From the NCBI GenBank assembly GCA_033398695.1, contig CM065818.1, forward strand, positions 34,744,001-34,808,000: DNA of 64,000 bases. Direction: 5' to 3'. Position 1 is the first letter of the stretch; every line of letters begins with the position of its first letter. Source of the DNA: Orobanche coerulescens (Eukaryota; Streptophyta; Magnoliopsida; Lamiales; Orobanchaceae). Both the position numbers and the translations under genes were made by a program. Below, piece after piece: positions 1 to 10,658 of this stretch. The notes beneath the pieces were generated by a model. That model saw only the letters and a list, made by a program, of their open reading frames with translations, had not been told where the DNA came from and made no database searches.

Positions 1-603
1 GAGGCTCTATATGGATGGAGATGTAAGTCACCATTGTGTTGGGATGATTCCTCTGAATTGATTGGGACGGAGCCGGACATTTTAGTGGAAACCCCGGAAA
101 AGATTACTTTAATTCGTAAGAGGCTTTTGGCAGCCCAAAGCCGATAGAAGTCATATGCCGACAATCGACGTTGACCGCTGGAGTTCGAAGTCTCCGATCA
201 TGTGTTGATAAAGGTATCATCAACCTGAGGAGTTTATCGCTTCGTGAAGAAGGGTAAACTCAGTCCGAGATATGTTGGACCATTCGAGATTTTAGAGCGA
301 ATTGGTGAACTTGCTTATCGTTTGGGCCTTCCGCCTTCACTGAGTCATGTGCATAATGTATTTCATGTTTCCCAGTTGAAGAAATACGTACCGGACCCTA
401 AGCATATCATTGATTTTGGAGAGATTGAGTTAAATTCCAATATCACCTTTGAGGAGAAACCAATCCAAATTTTGGAGCGTCGAATAAAACAACTTAAGCA
501 CAAAATTATCCCTTTGGTTAAAGTGCAATGGTCGAGACATGGATCGGAAGAAGCCACGTGGGAGACAGAAGAGCATATGAAGTGGAGGTATTTCGCTTCG
601 TAA
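1..603 (+). pseudogene. G1 pol 3' end: integrase C-terminus and chromodomain-like tail
   Basis: This is the tail of a Ty3/gypsy polyprotein entering from the left edge. Bases 1-243 encode the end of the integrase (the EALYG region, CW-DD, then YADNRR) but carry in-frame stops near 145, 172 and 225. From 244 the frame is open for 119 codons: KGKLSPR, the GPFEI block, HNVFHVSQL, then a chromodomain-like tail (VKVQWSRHG, EATWE). That tail is typical of Tekay/Del-type chromoviruses, where it guides integration through chromatin binding. The stop at 601 lies about 35 bases before the 3' LTR, the normal distance. The element is broken, and its 5' part is outside the window. Confidence 0.9.
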
Positions 604-844
604 GTTTCGGGACTAAACTTATTCTTAGGGGAGAGAATGTAATACCCGTACTTTTTATTGGCTATAATTATTAATTTGTGAACCTCGTGGGTTGGTTTGT
701 AATTTTTTGAAGATTGGTATCATGTGTTTGATTCGATCTTGAGCTTGTATGTTGTGGTTTTTGCCAATAGTTTTTTGATTATCGATAACGGTTGTGTCGT
801 ACTATTTGTAATGCATTCACAAACTTATTTCGGGCAAGGGGGTT

Positions 845-1410
845 AACGTACGCTAAGTTTCCCGAGTAGCGTACGCAATAGTGGATGGAGCCAGCGCACG
901 CTACTTTCGGGAGGATAGCGCACGCTAACCGGCAGCATGGGACAGTCTAGAAGGCACTGGACTGGAACTGGGATCGAGCTAGCGCACGCTAAGGCATCTT
1001 AGTAACACACGCTAGATGAGCGGGTAGCGCACGCCACTGTCGGATGGTAGCGCACGCTAATCGGGCCGGACAGAAAGGGCAGTGAGGTCTGGACTTCGGT
1101 CGAACGAATAGGTAACGCACGCTAAGACGGTCGTTGCGCGCACTAACTCGTCAGGCATAGTGCACGCTGTTCGGCCGTAGCGCACGCTACCGGGATGGGA
1201 AGAAAGGTTTCTAGAATTGGACTGGGCACCAGGGAGCACACACTAAGGCGGCACTTGCGCGCGCTAACTCAGCGGTATAGCGCATGCTAACTCGGCGGTG
1301 TAGCGCACGCTGTCGAATGCATAGCATGCCAGATCGGCTGGGCAGAAGGTTCTGAACTACAAGCCTAGGTCGATAGCGCACGTTATTCGGAAGCGATAGC
1401 ACGCACTAGG
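845..1410. promoter_or_regulatory. CG-N2-CG palindrome array, core CGCACG, in G1 U3
   Basis: About twenty irregularly spaced copies of the near-palindrome TAGCGCACGCTA and one-base variants lie here (for example near 893, 916, 981, 1025, 1048, 1112, 1178). The array stops a few bases before the TATA box. The copies sit in both orientations and are separated by unrelated GC-rich DNA, so this is not a simple tandem repeat. The position just upstream of the promoter suggests a protein-binding or methylation-sensitive control region; that role is inferred. The short ORFs seen here on both strands are by-products of the repeats. Confidence 0.8.
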
Positions 1411-1417
1411 GTGCGCC

Positions 1418-1427
1418 TATATAAATA
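1418..1427 (+). promoter_or_regulatory. TATA box of G1 LTR
   Basis: TATATAAATA follows directly after the palindrome array, in the U3 position expected for an LTR promoter. Confidence 0.7.
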
Positions 1428-2744
1428 CATATGTTGTGGTCAACACTTGTCATTTTTCACCCTCCTTCCTCTTCTCCGAGTTTCTAGACATTTCCAAGAT
1501 TGTGTAGGCGTGGATTTCGGCTGAGCACTGTTGAATCTCAGTTCCTTTCAACTTCAAGCAAAGATTTATCAATTTTACATCATTCTTCACCAAGGAATTG
1601 AGGTAATCCTTCCTTAGAACCCTAACCTTGGGGAATTTTGGGGGTTTGGGGGGATCTCGTTTCTCCAACCATTTTAACTCTGAATTTATGATGGATTATA
1701 GTTTAATATAGTTGTATAAGTATGATTTCATGATTTCCTCAAAGTTTTGTGGATTGATTATGAGTTTTCTTCGTGGATCGAGCAAAACCCATTATGCCCC
1801 TGTAGTGTTCGATAAAATATTCTTAAGGGTAGAACTTAGGTTGGATCTTAGTTTTCCGATGGAATTGTAGTTGATTGAGCCTCGATGTTTGTTAGGAATG
1901 GAATTTGGAAGATAGTCGGACCGTAGCCTTGTTCGTTTGTTGTTCCTTCGCGAGTTAGAAATCCAGGCAAGTACTTTATTGCATTAGTTTATGGCATGCA
2001 TTTATGTGATGTAATTGATGTTGATGAGAGTTGAAAGGTTGTTCTCGGGTACTCTCACTCGAGGTTGACTTGACGGGGTCACACGGGGACTTGGTGGCTT
2101 AGCGGCTGGACCGGGTCATGAGAGTTACTTTCGAGTGGGCATTCTCACCTGGGGTCGCTCGACGGGGCGCACAGGGACTTGGTGGCTTGACAGTCGGACC
2201 GGGTCGCGAGAGTTGCCGGAGTGTTTTACTGATGGTTGATATTTGATATTCTGGAAATTCGTGAAATGAATGGTTTATGGATTTTGAAATGATTTGGAAA
2301 TGCCTGTGGATTAAAATATTGTAATATTATACTTGCACTAGCGGTTGTTGCTAACCCCTTGTTGGGGTGGAATGTTTTATACATTTCAGGTACTCTCGAG
2401 GTACAGGAGCCTACATGTGGTGCACACGGAGTTGACAAGCAGACCGGATGTTAGAAACCTCGAGTCAGTCGTTGTATTTGAAATGTGAGAGTTGGTTTTT
2501 ATAGTTAATATTGTTGTCGATTTTGTTGTACTATGTCATGTGATGTTTGCATTGAGTGAATACTGTTGAACTCTACTATTTTGGCCGCGGACGAGGCCTA
2601 ACTTATGTTTTGTATCATGTGTTGTATTGTTATGTTGTGGTGTTTGTGTATTGAATTGTCGTTTGGCTTGTGTGTCATCAGCCTGGTGAGACCCGTGTGA
2701 GTCTTACGGCGTGTAATTACCCAAAGTGAAATTGGGGTGTTATA

Positions 2745-2973
2745 GCATGAACATGGGAAGAGTATTACCCCTGCAGTGAGTGATGTGAGCATCACGAAGA
2801 CGTGTTATAACTGTAGTCGAGCGGGCCATACCGTGAAGAATTTTCGTTCACCGTTAGTCAGCTGTTTCGATTGTGGTCAATTGGGGCACCAAGCCGTGTA
2901 TTGCGAGACGGTAGCTGAGAGGTTTGGGGATCGAGTTTGAGTCTCTGCTCCGAAAGGACACGGAGATGCCTAG
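2745..2973 (+). pseudogene. A1 gag remnant with two zinc knuckles
   Basis: This is the C-terminal part of a retrotransposon gag on the plus strand. Two CCHC knuckles can be read: the first (2803-2844) has lost its final cysteine (CYNC-x4-H-x3-NF), and the second (2863-2904, CFDC...GH...C) is intact. An ETVAERFGDR motif and KGHGD follow. The same tail occurs on the minus strand in A2 (39962-40571), which shows that both belong to one family. Its 5' part is replaced by the G1 insertion at 2744. No protease or reverse transcriptase follows before the LTR, so the family appears to be gag-only. Confidence 0.8.
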
Positions 2974-3365
2974 TGTGGTTTTCGAGAATTTCGGCATGGT
3001 CGGAGTTCTTCGTGGTTACTCTATCACAGATCGTTGTGTGTTTAATTTCTATTTTTCGACTGTGCGTCTTTTCTCGTAATAGGTACCTTTTATTTTGTGA
3101 TTGTTCGGATAATTGACTTAATTGTGCTATCTGTTTGGTGATACTTGACACTTGTTGGCTTTATTATGTCTCTGCTTGTGACATTGTGATGGTTGTCGTC
3201 GAGCCTGATTTTACGCCGTATGTTTCTTTGCATTGCTTGTAGCGTTTCGCCGATGGGTGTGAGTTATTCGGTTCTTGTGTATCTCGTTGAGATGTTCCTG
3301 GTGGGATATTGCTCCTCCGCACTTATTTTAAGTTTCAGGACGAAATTTTTTTAAGGAGGGTAGTA
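2974..3365 (+). other. A1 untranslated region between gag and 3' LTR
   Basis: About 390 bases hold no reading frame. They match the corresponding segments of A2 (39577-39961, reversed) and A3 (33340-33628). The end is a polypurine tract (TTTAAGGAGGGTAG) abutting the LTR, which primes plus-strand DNA synthesis in this class. Confidence 0.75.
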
Positions 3366-3892
3366 TGTAATATCCGCAATTTCGATTTTCGGTAAATTTC
3401 TTTTGTTTTTTGTGTTTTTTTTCAGGATTCTATTTTAACAGATCGCTTGTGACCGTTTCGTCATTCCGAGAATGATTAATTCTGCAATTTTTGTCATCCG
3501 AGATCGTTTTGTTGAGTTCCTTGCTTCTTAACGACTTTTCCGCACTTGAATTTGATTCTTGCGAACCTCATTTGAAACTATCGCTTCATGTATCTCGTAA
3601 GTTTGTTTAACTTTGTTAGACGTGTTGTGAGCTTCGGTTTGGTTATTCGTTGTCGTATCGTGATATTTCGGTCGTTCGGGTCATTTCATAATTTTCCAAA
3701 GTTTTGGGGTGTTTGCCTTCGTATCGTCTTTTCCAATCTTCAAGTTATCGGAATCATGTGTTTTTTAGCGCTTAAACCCGTGTTTTGATTGTTGTACTAC
3801 TCATCTTACTCGACCGTAGTAATTCGTGTTCGTCACGGTCCGCGGTCCTTTTCGAACCAAACTTCTGACAGCTGTTCTGTACTGCCAGATGG

Positions 3893-4090
3893 ATAACGTA
3901 TGTTACCATCATATGTAGCGTACGTTAGTGATGCTTCTTTACATACGTAATGCGTCTTCCGTTACGTACGTTAGCGTGTTCAGGATTTCGGGCAGAGGAG
4001 TCTGGATGGCTCTTACGTACGTAAGGGCTTGCACCTTACGTACGTTAAACATCTAGCGTACGTTAGGTTTGTGCCCTAACGTACGTAAGC
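3893..4090. promoter_or_regulatory. CG-N2-CG palindrome array, core CGTACG, in A1 U3
   Basis: Eight or so copies of TAACGTACGTTA-like palindromes lie near 3893, 3915, 3944, 3961, 4013, 4032, 4053 and 4075. The last ends about 15 bases before the TATTTATA box at 4101. This is the layout of the G1 array with a different central dinucleotide. The same CGTACG core is used by the unrelated Sirevirus S1. Confidence 0.8.
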
Positions 4091-4100
4091 TTCGGACGCT

Positions 4101-4108
4101 TATTTATA
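4101..4108 (+). promoter_or_regulatory. TATA box of A1 LTR
   Basis: TATTTATA lies just downstream of the CGTACG array. Confidence 0.6.
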
Positions 4109-4857
4109 CCAGAGGGTTGACCTAGAATCGGGTCATTTCTTCTTCCCTTTCTTTCTCTGCATTTTTGGCGATTTGGGGTGGTTTTGGATCGAGCTTTCTT
4201 CGGCCATTGATGGTAATAATCATCTCGCTGGGTCTTCTTCGTGTTCATCATCGTCTAATCATTCTTTTTCTCCGAATCAAGGGTTTTAGAACCCTATTTG
4301 AACTATTTGGGGGTTTGTCTTGATTTTGTGATTTTAATCCGAAATTGTTGGTGCTATTGTTGTTACCTAGTCTTGTTGGTCTTAACCCATAGTTTGAAAT
4401 TCCGTTTTCACGTTTTTGTCGGGTCAATTCATTTTCTTGGCCATTTGGGGGAAACCCTTGAACTTTCGGCATTTGTTCCTTGAATTCAGCAGCTTTGGGT
4501 CGTGCTATGGAATTCATTTTCATTGTTGTTATTGTCGTTCGTAGTTTATTGTCGCGGATTGTTGTTCAGCAGAGTCAGCGGATTCGTAGTTGGTTCGTGT
4601 CGCCTTATTTCGGTCGATTCTCCGCGTTTGTGATTATTCGAGGCAAGTACCTTGTTCATACATTTCTTGTTTTGTAGATATGATGATCGGTGATCGTCTA
4701 AGTGTGTTTGTTTGGTTGTTTGAAATGAACTTTCAAAAAATTTGGTTTAGACTCGTTAAAGGCTCTCTTTCAAAACGCGTGTGTATTTTGTGAATGGTGT
4801 GTTTTGTGAATGATTAAGTGAATCCTATGGATATGTTTGATGTTGGTGTTGTGATCT

Positions 4858-4950
4858 GATATATATATATATATATATATATTATGTTTGATGTTGTATA
4901 TGATGATTTGATAATATATATATATATATACACACACACACATATATATA
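4858..4950. repeat. AT/AC microsatellites
   Basis: Two simple repeats, (AT)n at about 4858-4880 and a compound (AT)n(AC)n(AT)n at about 4912-4950, lie inside the A1 LTR. They create a spurious low-complexity ORF on the minus strand. Confidence 0.85.
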
Positions 4951-6956
4951 CATATGGTGGTGTGGGTTGTGGACCCCGTGAATTATTGTTGGTTTTTATT
5001 TGAGAAAGCAAATTTTTGTGATGCGACCCCTTTTGGTTTTTGAAAAGAGAAGGATTCGATAATCCTAAATGGTTTCCCGTTAAAACTCCCGAGGGCATTT
5101 TAAAATATTTTATAAATTGTTCTCTGGATTTGTGATCTTTCGAATTTGGAAAGTTTTACTCAAACTCTCTTCCTCGGGAAGTATTTTTTTCGTTATGCTT
5201 GAATCTTTGAGGATTCCTAATTATTATTATTATTATTGGAATATGATTTGTATGACTCGTATTTGCATTTTGTACTTGCACTAGCAAAATAGTGGAATTT
5301 TGCTAACTCCCGAGTAATCAGGGATGGATGTCTGTTGTAACACCCCAAACTAGGCGGATATTACAGTGACGTGGACCCCCGACTGGGACCCACCAGGCGA
5401 ATGAAAATTTATGAATTAAAAACGTAAATGTAGTACCGAACCACATCATATTACCAAGTACTCCGATGAGGAGTCTAAGTATAATACACCCAGGAAGAAT
5501 ACTGAATACATGTATATTTTATGTGAAGATAAAATATACAATATTAAATGAAAATGAATATCCAAACGGAAATCTGCAGTGGAAATAAAGATGAAAGGAC
5601 ATGAATAAATGAAACGGACTGGGGGCCCCTACTAGTATCATTGGGACTTCTCGCCGTCAACGTTCTCTTCACATGCCTTAGCCTTGCCATGACCTGAAAA
5701 CAATATCCCCCAACGGGGTCAGTTACACAGAACAACAATCCTCAAGAGTTGAATAAACACAATCATGATATATCTAAATTATGAAATGAAGCTGAAGAGA
5801 GGCATCATAGTACACCCGTAATGGAATGTGCACATGCACAAGACGGATGTCCGGACATACCCGCCATTGTACCTAATTAGTCTCACGGGGGTACATTACC
5901 GTGTGCACAGTCCAATGTGTCGGTGAACCCAACACATGACCATCACGTGCCCGACTAAAAATCCCACACATCCACACCCGGACGCGCAATATGAACCCGG
6001 AAGGTCATATGAACAAGAATGACCATGAAGAATAATAATGAATAACAATCCAACAAAATCAAGAATGACTCATCGAGATGAAATGATAGTGAAACGAATG
6101 ATAGTTCAATGAAATGATTGGAACCGTCGTTCCTTGTGAATGAAGTGATTAATTGACAATTACAAGTCTCAATACGATTAATACATTATGAATGAATTAT
6201 AATTATGAATGAGCAACAACAAAAGGAATGAATATCCTTTTAACCGAGTAAGAATTAACTTACGCAACACCGGTGAACAATGTCCTTCCACGAACAACGT
6301 CCTAAATGAAATTTCGGTCACTCGAACAACCTTGAATAACACAATTACCAACAATCCGTTCAACATACGAATCAAATACAAATATAACGAACTCAAAACG
6401 TCGATACGACTAAACCAAGTTCATTGGGGCATAATATCGAACACGTTGTAACCAATCTTCGATTGTTTACAATAAACCTCCGTTATATCCATACCAAACC
6501 TCCAATGAGTGATTCAATCCATCAAAACATCTTCAATACACTCAATAATCCAAAATGAATACACAATTTGAGATTACATCGACATCTAATCGAAAAACCC
6601 CAAATCCAAATCAATATTCAAAGTGTTCTTGAATAATCCCTATTAATCCGATAATAATCCTTAAAAATTCATAATCACAAGTATATCACTTCATATATCA
6701 TGATTATCACATCCAAAACATAATATCCCAACTCAAAATCGAAATCCAAGATGTTGAAGAATTTACCTTTGAAGATCCAAACACTTCGATCTAGTGAATA
6801 CGTGTTAAATCGACTATCCAAGCTTCACAAACGAACGAAAATGAAGAAATCCGAACACACCAGTGTTTGATGATGAAAAATCTCTCCCACAAACCCTCTC
6901 TCTCGGACCAAGGTGAAGAAGTGGAGGAAATGAGGAAAGAAAACCCGTCGGTCCAC

Positions 6957-6966
6957 TTAAATAGGT
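6957..6966 (-). promoter_or_regulatory. TATA box of B1 3' LTR
   Basis: ACCTATTTAA on the minus strand lies directly after the palindrome array. The copy in the other LTR is at 13625-13634. Confidence 0.55.
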
Positions 6967-7046
6967 CACAGGGACGCACGACCAACCCGCACGACCAAGT
7001 GTCCGTGCGTCCGGTCTTGCGTGAGGCTTCTGCCGGCTGCTGCTCT

Positions 7047-7375
7047 TAGCGCACGAGCACCGCGCAGGAGCAGCAACTCGTGCGGCCTGCTCGTGCGGCC
7101 CTGACTCGAACGCTGGGCCTCTTGCCCAGTACAGCCGCAACACACGAGCACCACGCCCGAGCAGTTGCTCGTGTGGCCTGCTCATGCGGCACTAACTCGA
7201 CCACTGGGCCTCCTGCCAAGATCGCAACACACGGCGCCGCGCACGAGCGATTGCTCGTGTGGCTCGCTGGCGGCATCGACTGGCCGGCTGGTCTCCGCCT
7301 GGCCACAGAACGCACGAGCGCCGCGCACGACAAGATGCTCGTGCGGCCTGCTCGTGCGGCCCTGCTCGACAAGCA
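7047..7375. promoter_or_regulatory. CG-N2-CG array (CGCACG/CGTGCG) in B1 3' LTR, four 91-bp units
   Basis: GCACGAGC and its inverse GCTCGTGC recur many times within four tandem units of about 91 bp. The third unit is degenerate (CTGGCGGCATCG...). The array lies immediately upstream, in LTR orientation, of the TATTTAA box. Overlapping ORFs of 60-125 codons on both strands here reflect the repeat alone. Confidence 0.8.
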
Positions 7376-7639
7376 GTCCTGCCCATAACGATGCACCGAG
7401 TACAAAAATCACAGAATTCGAGAAGTACGAGAACAAAAGCATGAGAATTACAAATATTACGCTGAATGGTGAACACAATAGAATGAGTATGAATGATGAG
7501 TGATTATTAATGAGTGAAAATTACTGAGTGACAATTACTGACTGATAATTATTGAATTATAATGACTGAATTACAACCGGTTATTACATACCCCCCCCTT
7601 AAAAAGAGTTTCGTCCCCGAAACTAAGGGTCAAACAACT

Positions 7640-8300
7640 CGGGATGACACTCCCGCATACTATCTTCGGTTTCCCAAGTAGCCTCTTCAACTCCGTGTCT
7701 AGACCACTGGATTTTAACCAAAGGAATTGTCTTGTTCCACAACTGTTTGATTCGCCGCTCTAATACTCGTATAGGACGCTCCTCATATGAATGATCATCG
7801 GCGATCTCGATTTCGTCAAACTAAAGTATGTGACTCGGGTCGGCAACATACTTCCGTAACTGAGATACGTGAAACACATTATGAATTCGGCTCAACGCCG
7901 GAGGTAAGGCCAATCAATAAGCTAACTCGCCTACTCGATCCAAAATCTCAAACGGTCCAATGAATCTTGGACTCAACTTCCCCCTCTTCCCAAAACGAAA
8001 GATACCACGACTCGGGGATACCTTGACCAAAACATGGTCACCTGTCTCGAACTCTAATGGTTGACGACGATTATCTGCATATGGTTTATGTCGACTCTGA
8101 GCGGCCAACAAACGACTCCTGATCAAAGCTACCTTCTCACGGGTGGCTATAAGCATATCGGGCTCGGTGCCGATTGATTCTGATAAGTCATCCCAACACA
8201 AAGTAGATCGACAACGACGACCGTACAAGGCCTCGTAAGGTGCCATCTTAATCGAAGCATGCCAACTATTATTGTACGTGAACTCGATCAATGGTAGTTG
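7640..8300 (-). pseudogene. B1 integrase C-terminus and chromodomain-like tail
   Basis: The minus strand is open from 8291 to 7914: YNNSWHASIKMAPYEALYG, then YADNRR, GDHVLVKVSP, GKRGKLSPRFIGPFEIL. Translation can be followed in another frame through HNVFHVSQLRKYV, an in-frame stop near 7822, and a chromodomain-like end with VKIQWSRHG and EEATWE, stopping near 7630. The tail matches the G1 tail closely. It needs at least one frameshift and one stop to be skipped, so it is not functional. Confidence 0.85.
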
Positions 8301-8302
8301 GG

Positions 8303-8761
8303 CTTCCCAATCATCTTTTCAATCGAGAACAGATGCCCTCAACATGTCCTCCAAAGTCTGAATAGTCCTCTCCGATTGTCCTTCGGACTGAGGATGAAAA
8401 GATGTACTGAGATTAAGCTGAGTTCCCATGGCACGATAAACTGATTTCCAAAAATGAGACACGAATTGTCCGTCACGATCGGAAACGATACTTTTAGGAG
8501 TACCGTGCAATCTCACTATCTCTTTGATAAACAACTGGCAAGTCTCCCGGGACCCCACGTATCCTTAATCTCAAGGAAATAAGCTGATTTAGTTAAGCGG
8601 TCCACAATTACCCAGATTGTATTCATGCCACGACGACTTGTCGGCAACTCGTGATGAAGTCCATTGAAATATCTTCCCACTTCCACTCTGGAATAGGGAG
8701 AGGTTTCAGCATATCCGCCGGTCACTGATGTTCTATCTTGACTTGCTGACAGGTTAAGCAT
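8303..8761 (-). pseudogene. B1 integrase catalytic core
   Basis: The retroviral-type integrase core (D,D,E) inserts cDNA into chromosomes. Two minus-strand frames cover it. 8761-8516 contains [15 protein letters not shown], with the first catalytic Asp. 8558-8319 contains SIVSDRDGQFVSHFW, with the second Asp, and EGQSERTIQTLEDMLRA, with the catalytic Glu. A frameshift near 8550 and a TGA near 8318 break it. The catalytic residues themselves are still present. Confidence 0.85.
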
Positions 8762-8816
8762 CTCGAAACAAATTCCGCGACTTCTCGCTTCATATTACTC
8801 CACCAGTAATTTTGTT

Positions 8817-9152
8817 TCAAGTCTTTATACACTTGCTAGACCCCGGATGAACGGAATAAGGAGTAGCATGAGCTTCTCTCAAAATCGAGTTTTTCAACTC
8901 GTCATTCGCCGGTACACATAACCGATTCTTAAAACGCAAACATCCATCCTTGTGGACCACAAACCCGGGGGCTTTCCCCTGAGTCACATCCTCTCGAATG
9001 CGTAACAGAAATGGGTCCGAACCCTGATTCTCCCTGATCGCCTCCTCAAGTGGCGATGAAATCTCCAACGTACAAAGTTCTCCTTGTACTCGCTGATCGA
9101 CACGAACTCCGTCTGATGAAATTACATGTCCGAGAAACGCCACTTCGAACAT
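8817..9152 (-). pseudogene. B1 RT end fused to integrase zinc-binding domain; RNase H deleted
   Basis: The 111-codon minus-strand frame begins with the end of the RT palm/connection ([18 protein letters not shown]). It then jumps directly to the spacer before the integrase zinc-binding domain ([25 protein letters not shown]). A full element has about 200 residues of RNase H between these blocks; G2 shows them at 51867-52451. B1 therefore has a deletion that removes the RNase H domain without shifting the frame. The end of the zinc-binding domain is truncated by a frameshift at 8817. Confidence 0.85.
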
Positions 9153-9179
9153 CCAGAATTCACATTTGGAAAACTTTCC

Positions 9180-9835
9180 AAAAATTTGCTCTCATCTTAA
9201 CACGTCGCGCACTTGATGAAGATGAAACTCGTGCTCCTCCCGGTCACGAGAATAAATTAGAATGTCATCAATGAAGACAACCACAAACTGATCCAAAAAT
9301 CGATGAAAACCCGATTCATTAACTCCATGAATACCGCAGGTGCATTAGTTAACCCCAATGGCATTACCACGAACTCATAATGACCATAGCGTGTACGAAA
9401 CGCTGTCCTTGCGATATCCGACTCTCGAATTCGTAACTGATGATATCTAGATCTCAAGTCGATCTTGGAAAATACTGAAGCTCCCTGAAGTTGATCTAAG
9501 AGATCATCGATACGGGGTAGAGGATACTTATTCTTGATCGTCACACTGATCAACTCCCGATCATCAATACACAAGCGAAACGAACCACCCTTCTTCTTGA
9601 CAAACAACATTGGTGCTCCCCACGGGGACGCGCTCGGTCGGATATAACCTTTCTCGAACAACTCCTCAAGTTGATTCTTTAATTCCTGTATTTCGGTCGG
9701 GGCCATCCGGTACGGTGCCTTCGATAATGGAGACGTACCGGACTCCAACTCAATCGTGAATTCCACATCTCTCTGTGGAGGTAAACCAGGTAGCTCGTCT
9801 GGGAGTACATCGTCAATCGATAACAATGATACCAT
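9180..9835 (-). pseudogene. B1 reverse transcriptase
   Basis: The minus-strand ORF 9835-9257 has the RT entry motifs: [14 protein letters not shown], then [56 protein letters not shown] and [24 protein letters not shown] frameshift near 9300 moves the active-site block [13 protein letters not shown] (the YxDD equivalent, about 9250-9285) to another frame, and a TGA stop follows near 9198. Homology to other chromovirus RTs is clear, but the enzyme cannot be made as one chain. Confidence 0.92.
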
Positions 9836-10350
9836 GAATGGTTGACCACCTCGATTGCCTTAGAATGGCCAAACGACGACAATGATACAATGAATGATTG
9901 AACACCTCAATTGCCTTAGAACGGCCAATCGATGATGATGATATAATGAACGATTGAATATATCGATTTCCTTATAACGGCCAATCGATGACAATGATAT
10001 AATGAATGATTGAATATCTCGATTGCCTTAGAACGGCCAATCGATGACAATGATATAATGAATGATTGAATATCTCGATTGCCTAAGAACGGCCAATCGA
10101 TGACAATGATAGAATGAATAATTTAATATCTCGATTGCCTAAGAACGGCCAATCGATGACAATGATAGAATGAATAATTGAATATCTCGATTGCCTAAGA
10201 ACGGCCAATCAATGACAATGATAGAATCAATAATTGAATATCTCGATTTCCTAAGAACGGCCAATCGATGACAATGATATAATGAATGATTGAATATCTC
10301 GATTACCTAAGAACGGCCAATCGATGATAGTACTACCAAGAATGATTGAA
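9816..10350. repeat. 56-bp minisatellite inside B1 pol (about 9.5 copies)
   Basis: The unit runs ATGACAATGATA...GAACGGCCAATCG and is repeated head to tail about nine and a half times. The outer copies are more diverged than the central ones, as expected for unequal exchange. It lies exactly between the protease and RT coding blocks. Because 56 is not a multiple of three, each copy shifts the frame, so expansion destroyed translation here. The seed seems to be the protease-RT linker itself (the ILS..DVLP region at the 9830 end). Confidence 0.92.
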
Positions 10351-10658
10351 CAACTCTGATTGAGAAATTTCACTGCTTTCATCATATTAATGATTCTTCT
10401 GGAACAACGGGGATTACCTACCTGAAATACACACTCGAATTCAACGACGGAAATGATAGTGACCATACGCTTACGAACATTGAGGATGGTATCATGACGA
10501 TCCATCCCACTAATACCCAATATTATGCCCTTAGGTAAATCCACCACGATTAGGTCCGCCAACCAATCGCGGTCATTAAGCTTAATTCGGTCAGTTCTTA
10601 ACCTCGTGATTTCTGGAAATTCTTCTACCGTCAGGTAGACCAATGATATAAGGTTCAC
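10251..10658 (-). pseudogene. B1 aspartic protease, C-terminal half
   Basis: A minus-strand frame continues the protease after a frameshift near 10640: DWLADLIVVDLPKGIILGISGMDRHD, the chromovirus 'DVILGMDWL' block in altered form, followed by basic residues and IINMMKAVKFL. The last third of the ORF runs into the minisatellite and is not genuine protease sequence. Confidence 0.75.

Larger units (their letters stand above)
638..2744 (+). repeat. G1 3' LTR (2.1 kb)
   Basis: The LTR begins TGTAATACCCG directly after a purine-rich stretch (AGGGGAGAGAA), the polypurine tract of the element to the left. It ends GGGGTGTTATA at 2744, where the expected CA end has mutated to TA. U3 holds the palindrome array at about 845-1410 and a TATA box at 1418. 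A roughly 100-bp imperfect tandem duplication (GACGGGG...GGACTTGGTGGCTT) lies at about 2040-2215. A paired hairpin (2339-2368) lies about 380 bases before the end. The sequence beyond 2744 is A-family internal DNA, so G1 inserted into A1. Confidence 0.85.
3366..5335 (+). repeat. A1 3' LTR, left part (interrupted by B1)
   Basis: It starts TGTAATATCCGCAATTTCG, the A-family LTR start also seen at 19625 and 33629 and, reversed, at 39576 and 45144. U3 holds a TAACGTACGTTA-type array (about 3893-4090) and a TATA box at 4101. AT and AC microsatellites lie at about 4858-4950. The LTR is cut at 5335 by B1 and resumes at 14274. The 5 bases before B1 (TCTGT, 5331-5335) and after it (TTTGT, 14269-14273) are the target-site duplication with one mismatch. 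Confidence 0.85.
5336..7588 (-). repeat. B1 3' LTR
   Basis: On the plus strand it runs from TGTAACACCCC to GGTTATTACA. It is nearly co-linear with 12004-14268. The element's polypurine tract (complement of 7590-7605, a C run) abuts it. U3 contains four 91-bp units of a CGCACG/CGTGCG array (about 7047-7375), and the TATA box is at 6957-6966 on the minus strand. Confidence 0.9.

Noticed and set aside
4814..5098. 94-codon minus-strand ORF
   Set aside because: Most of it translates an AT/AC microsatellite inside the A1 LTR.
7046..7503. Many overlapping ORFs of 60-125 codons on both strands (also 13634-14166, 49803-50240)
   Set aside because: They coincide with the palindrome arrays, whose GC-rich inverted repeats lack stops in all frames. 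No motif or start context supports a protein.
9816..10350. Regular 56-bp repeats as a CRISPR array
   Set aside because: The units are contiguous with no unique spacers, and the array lies inside a retrotransposon pol gene.
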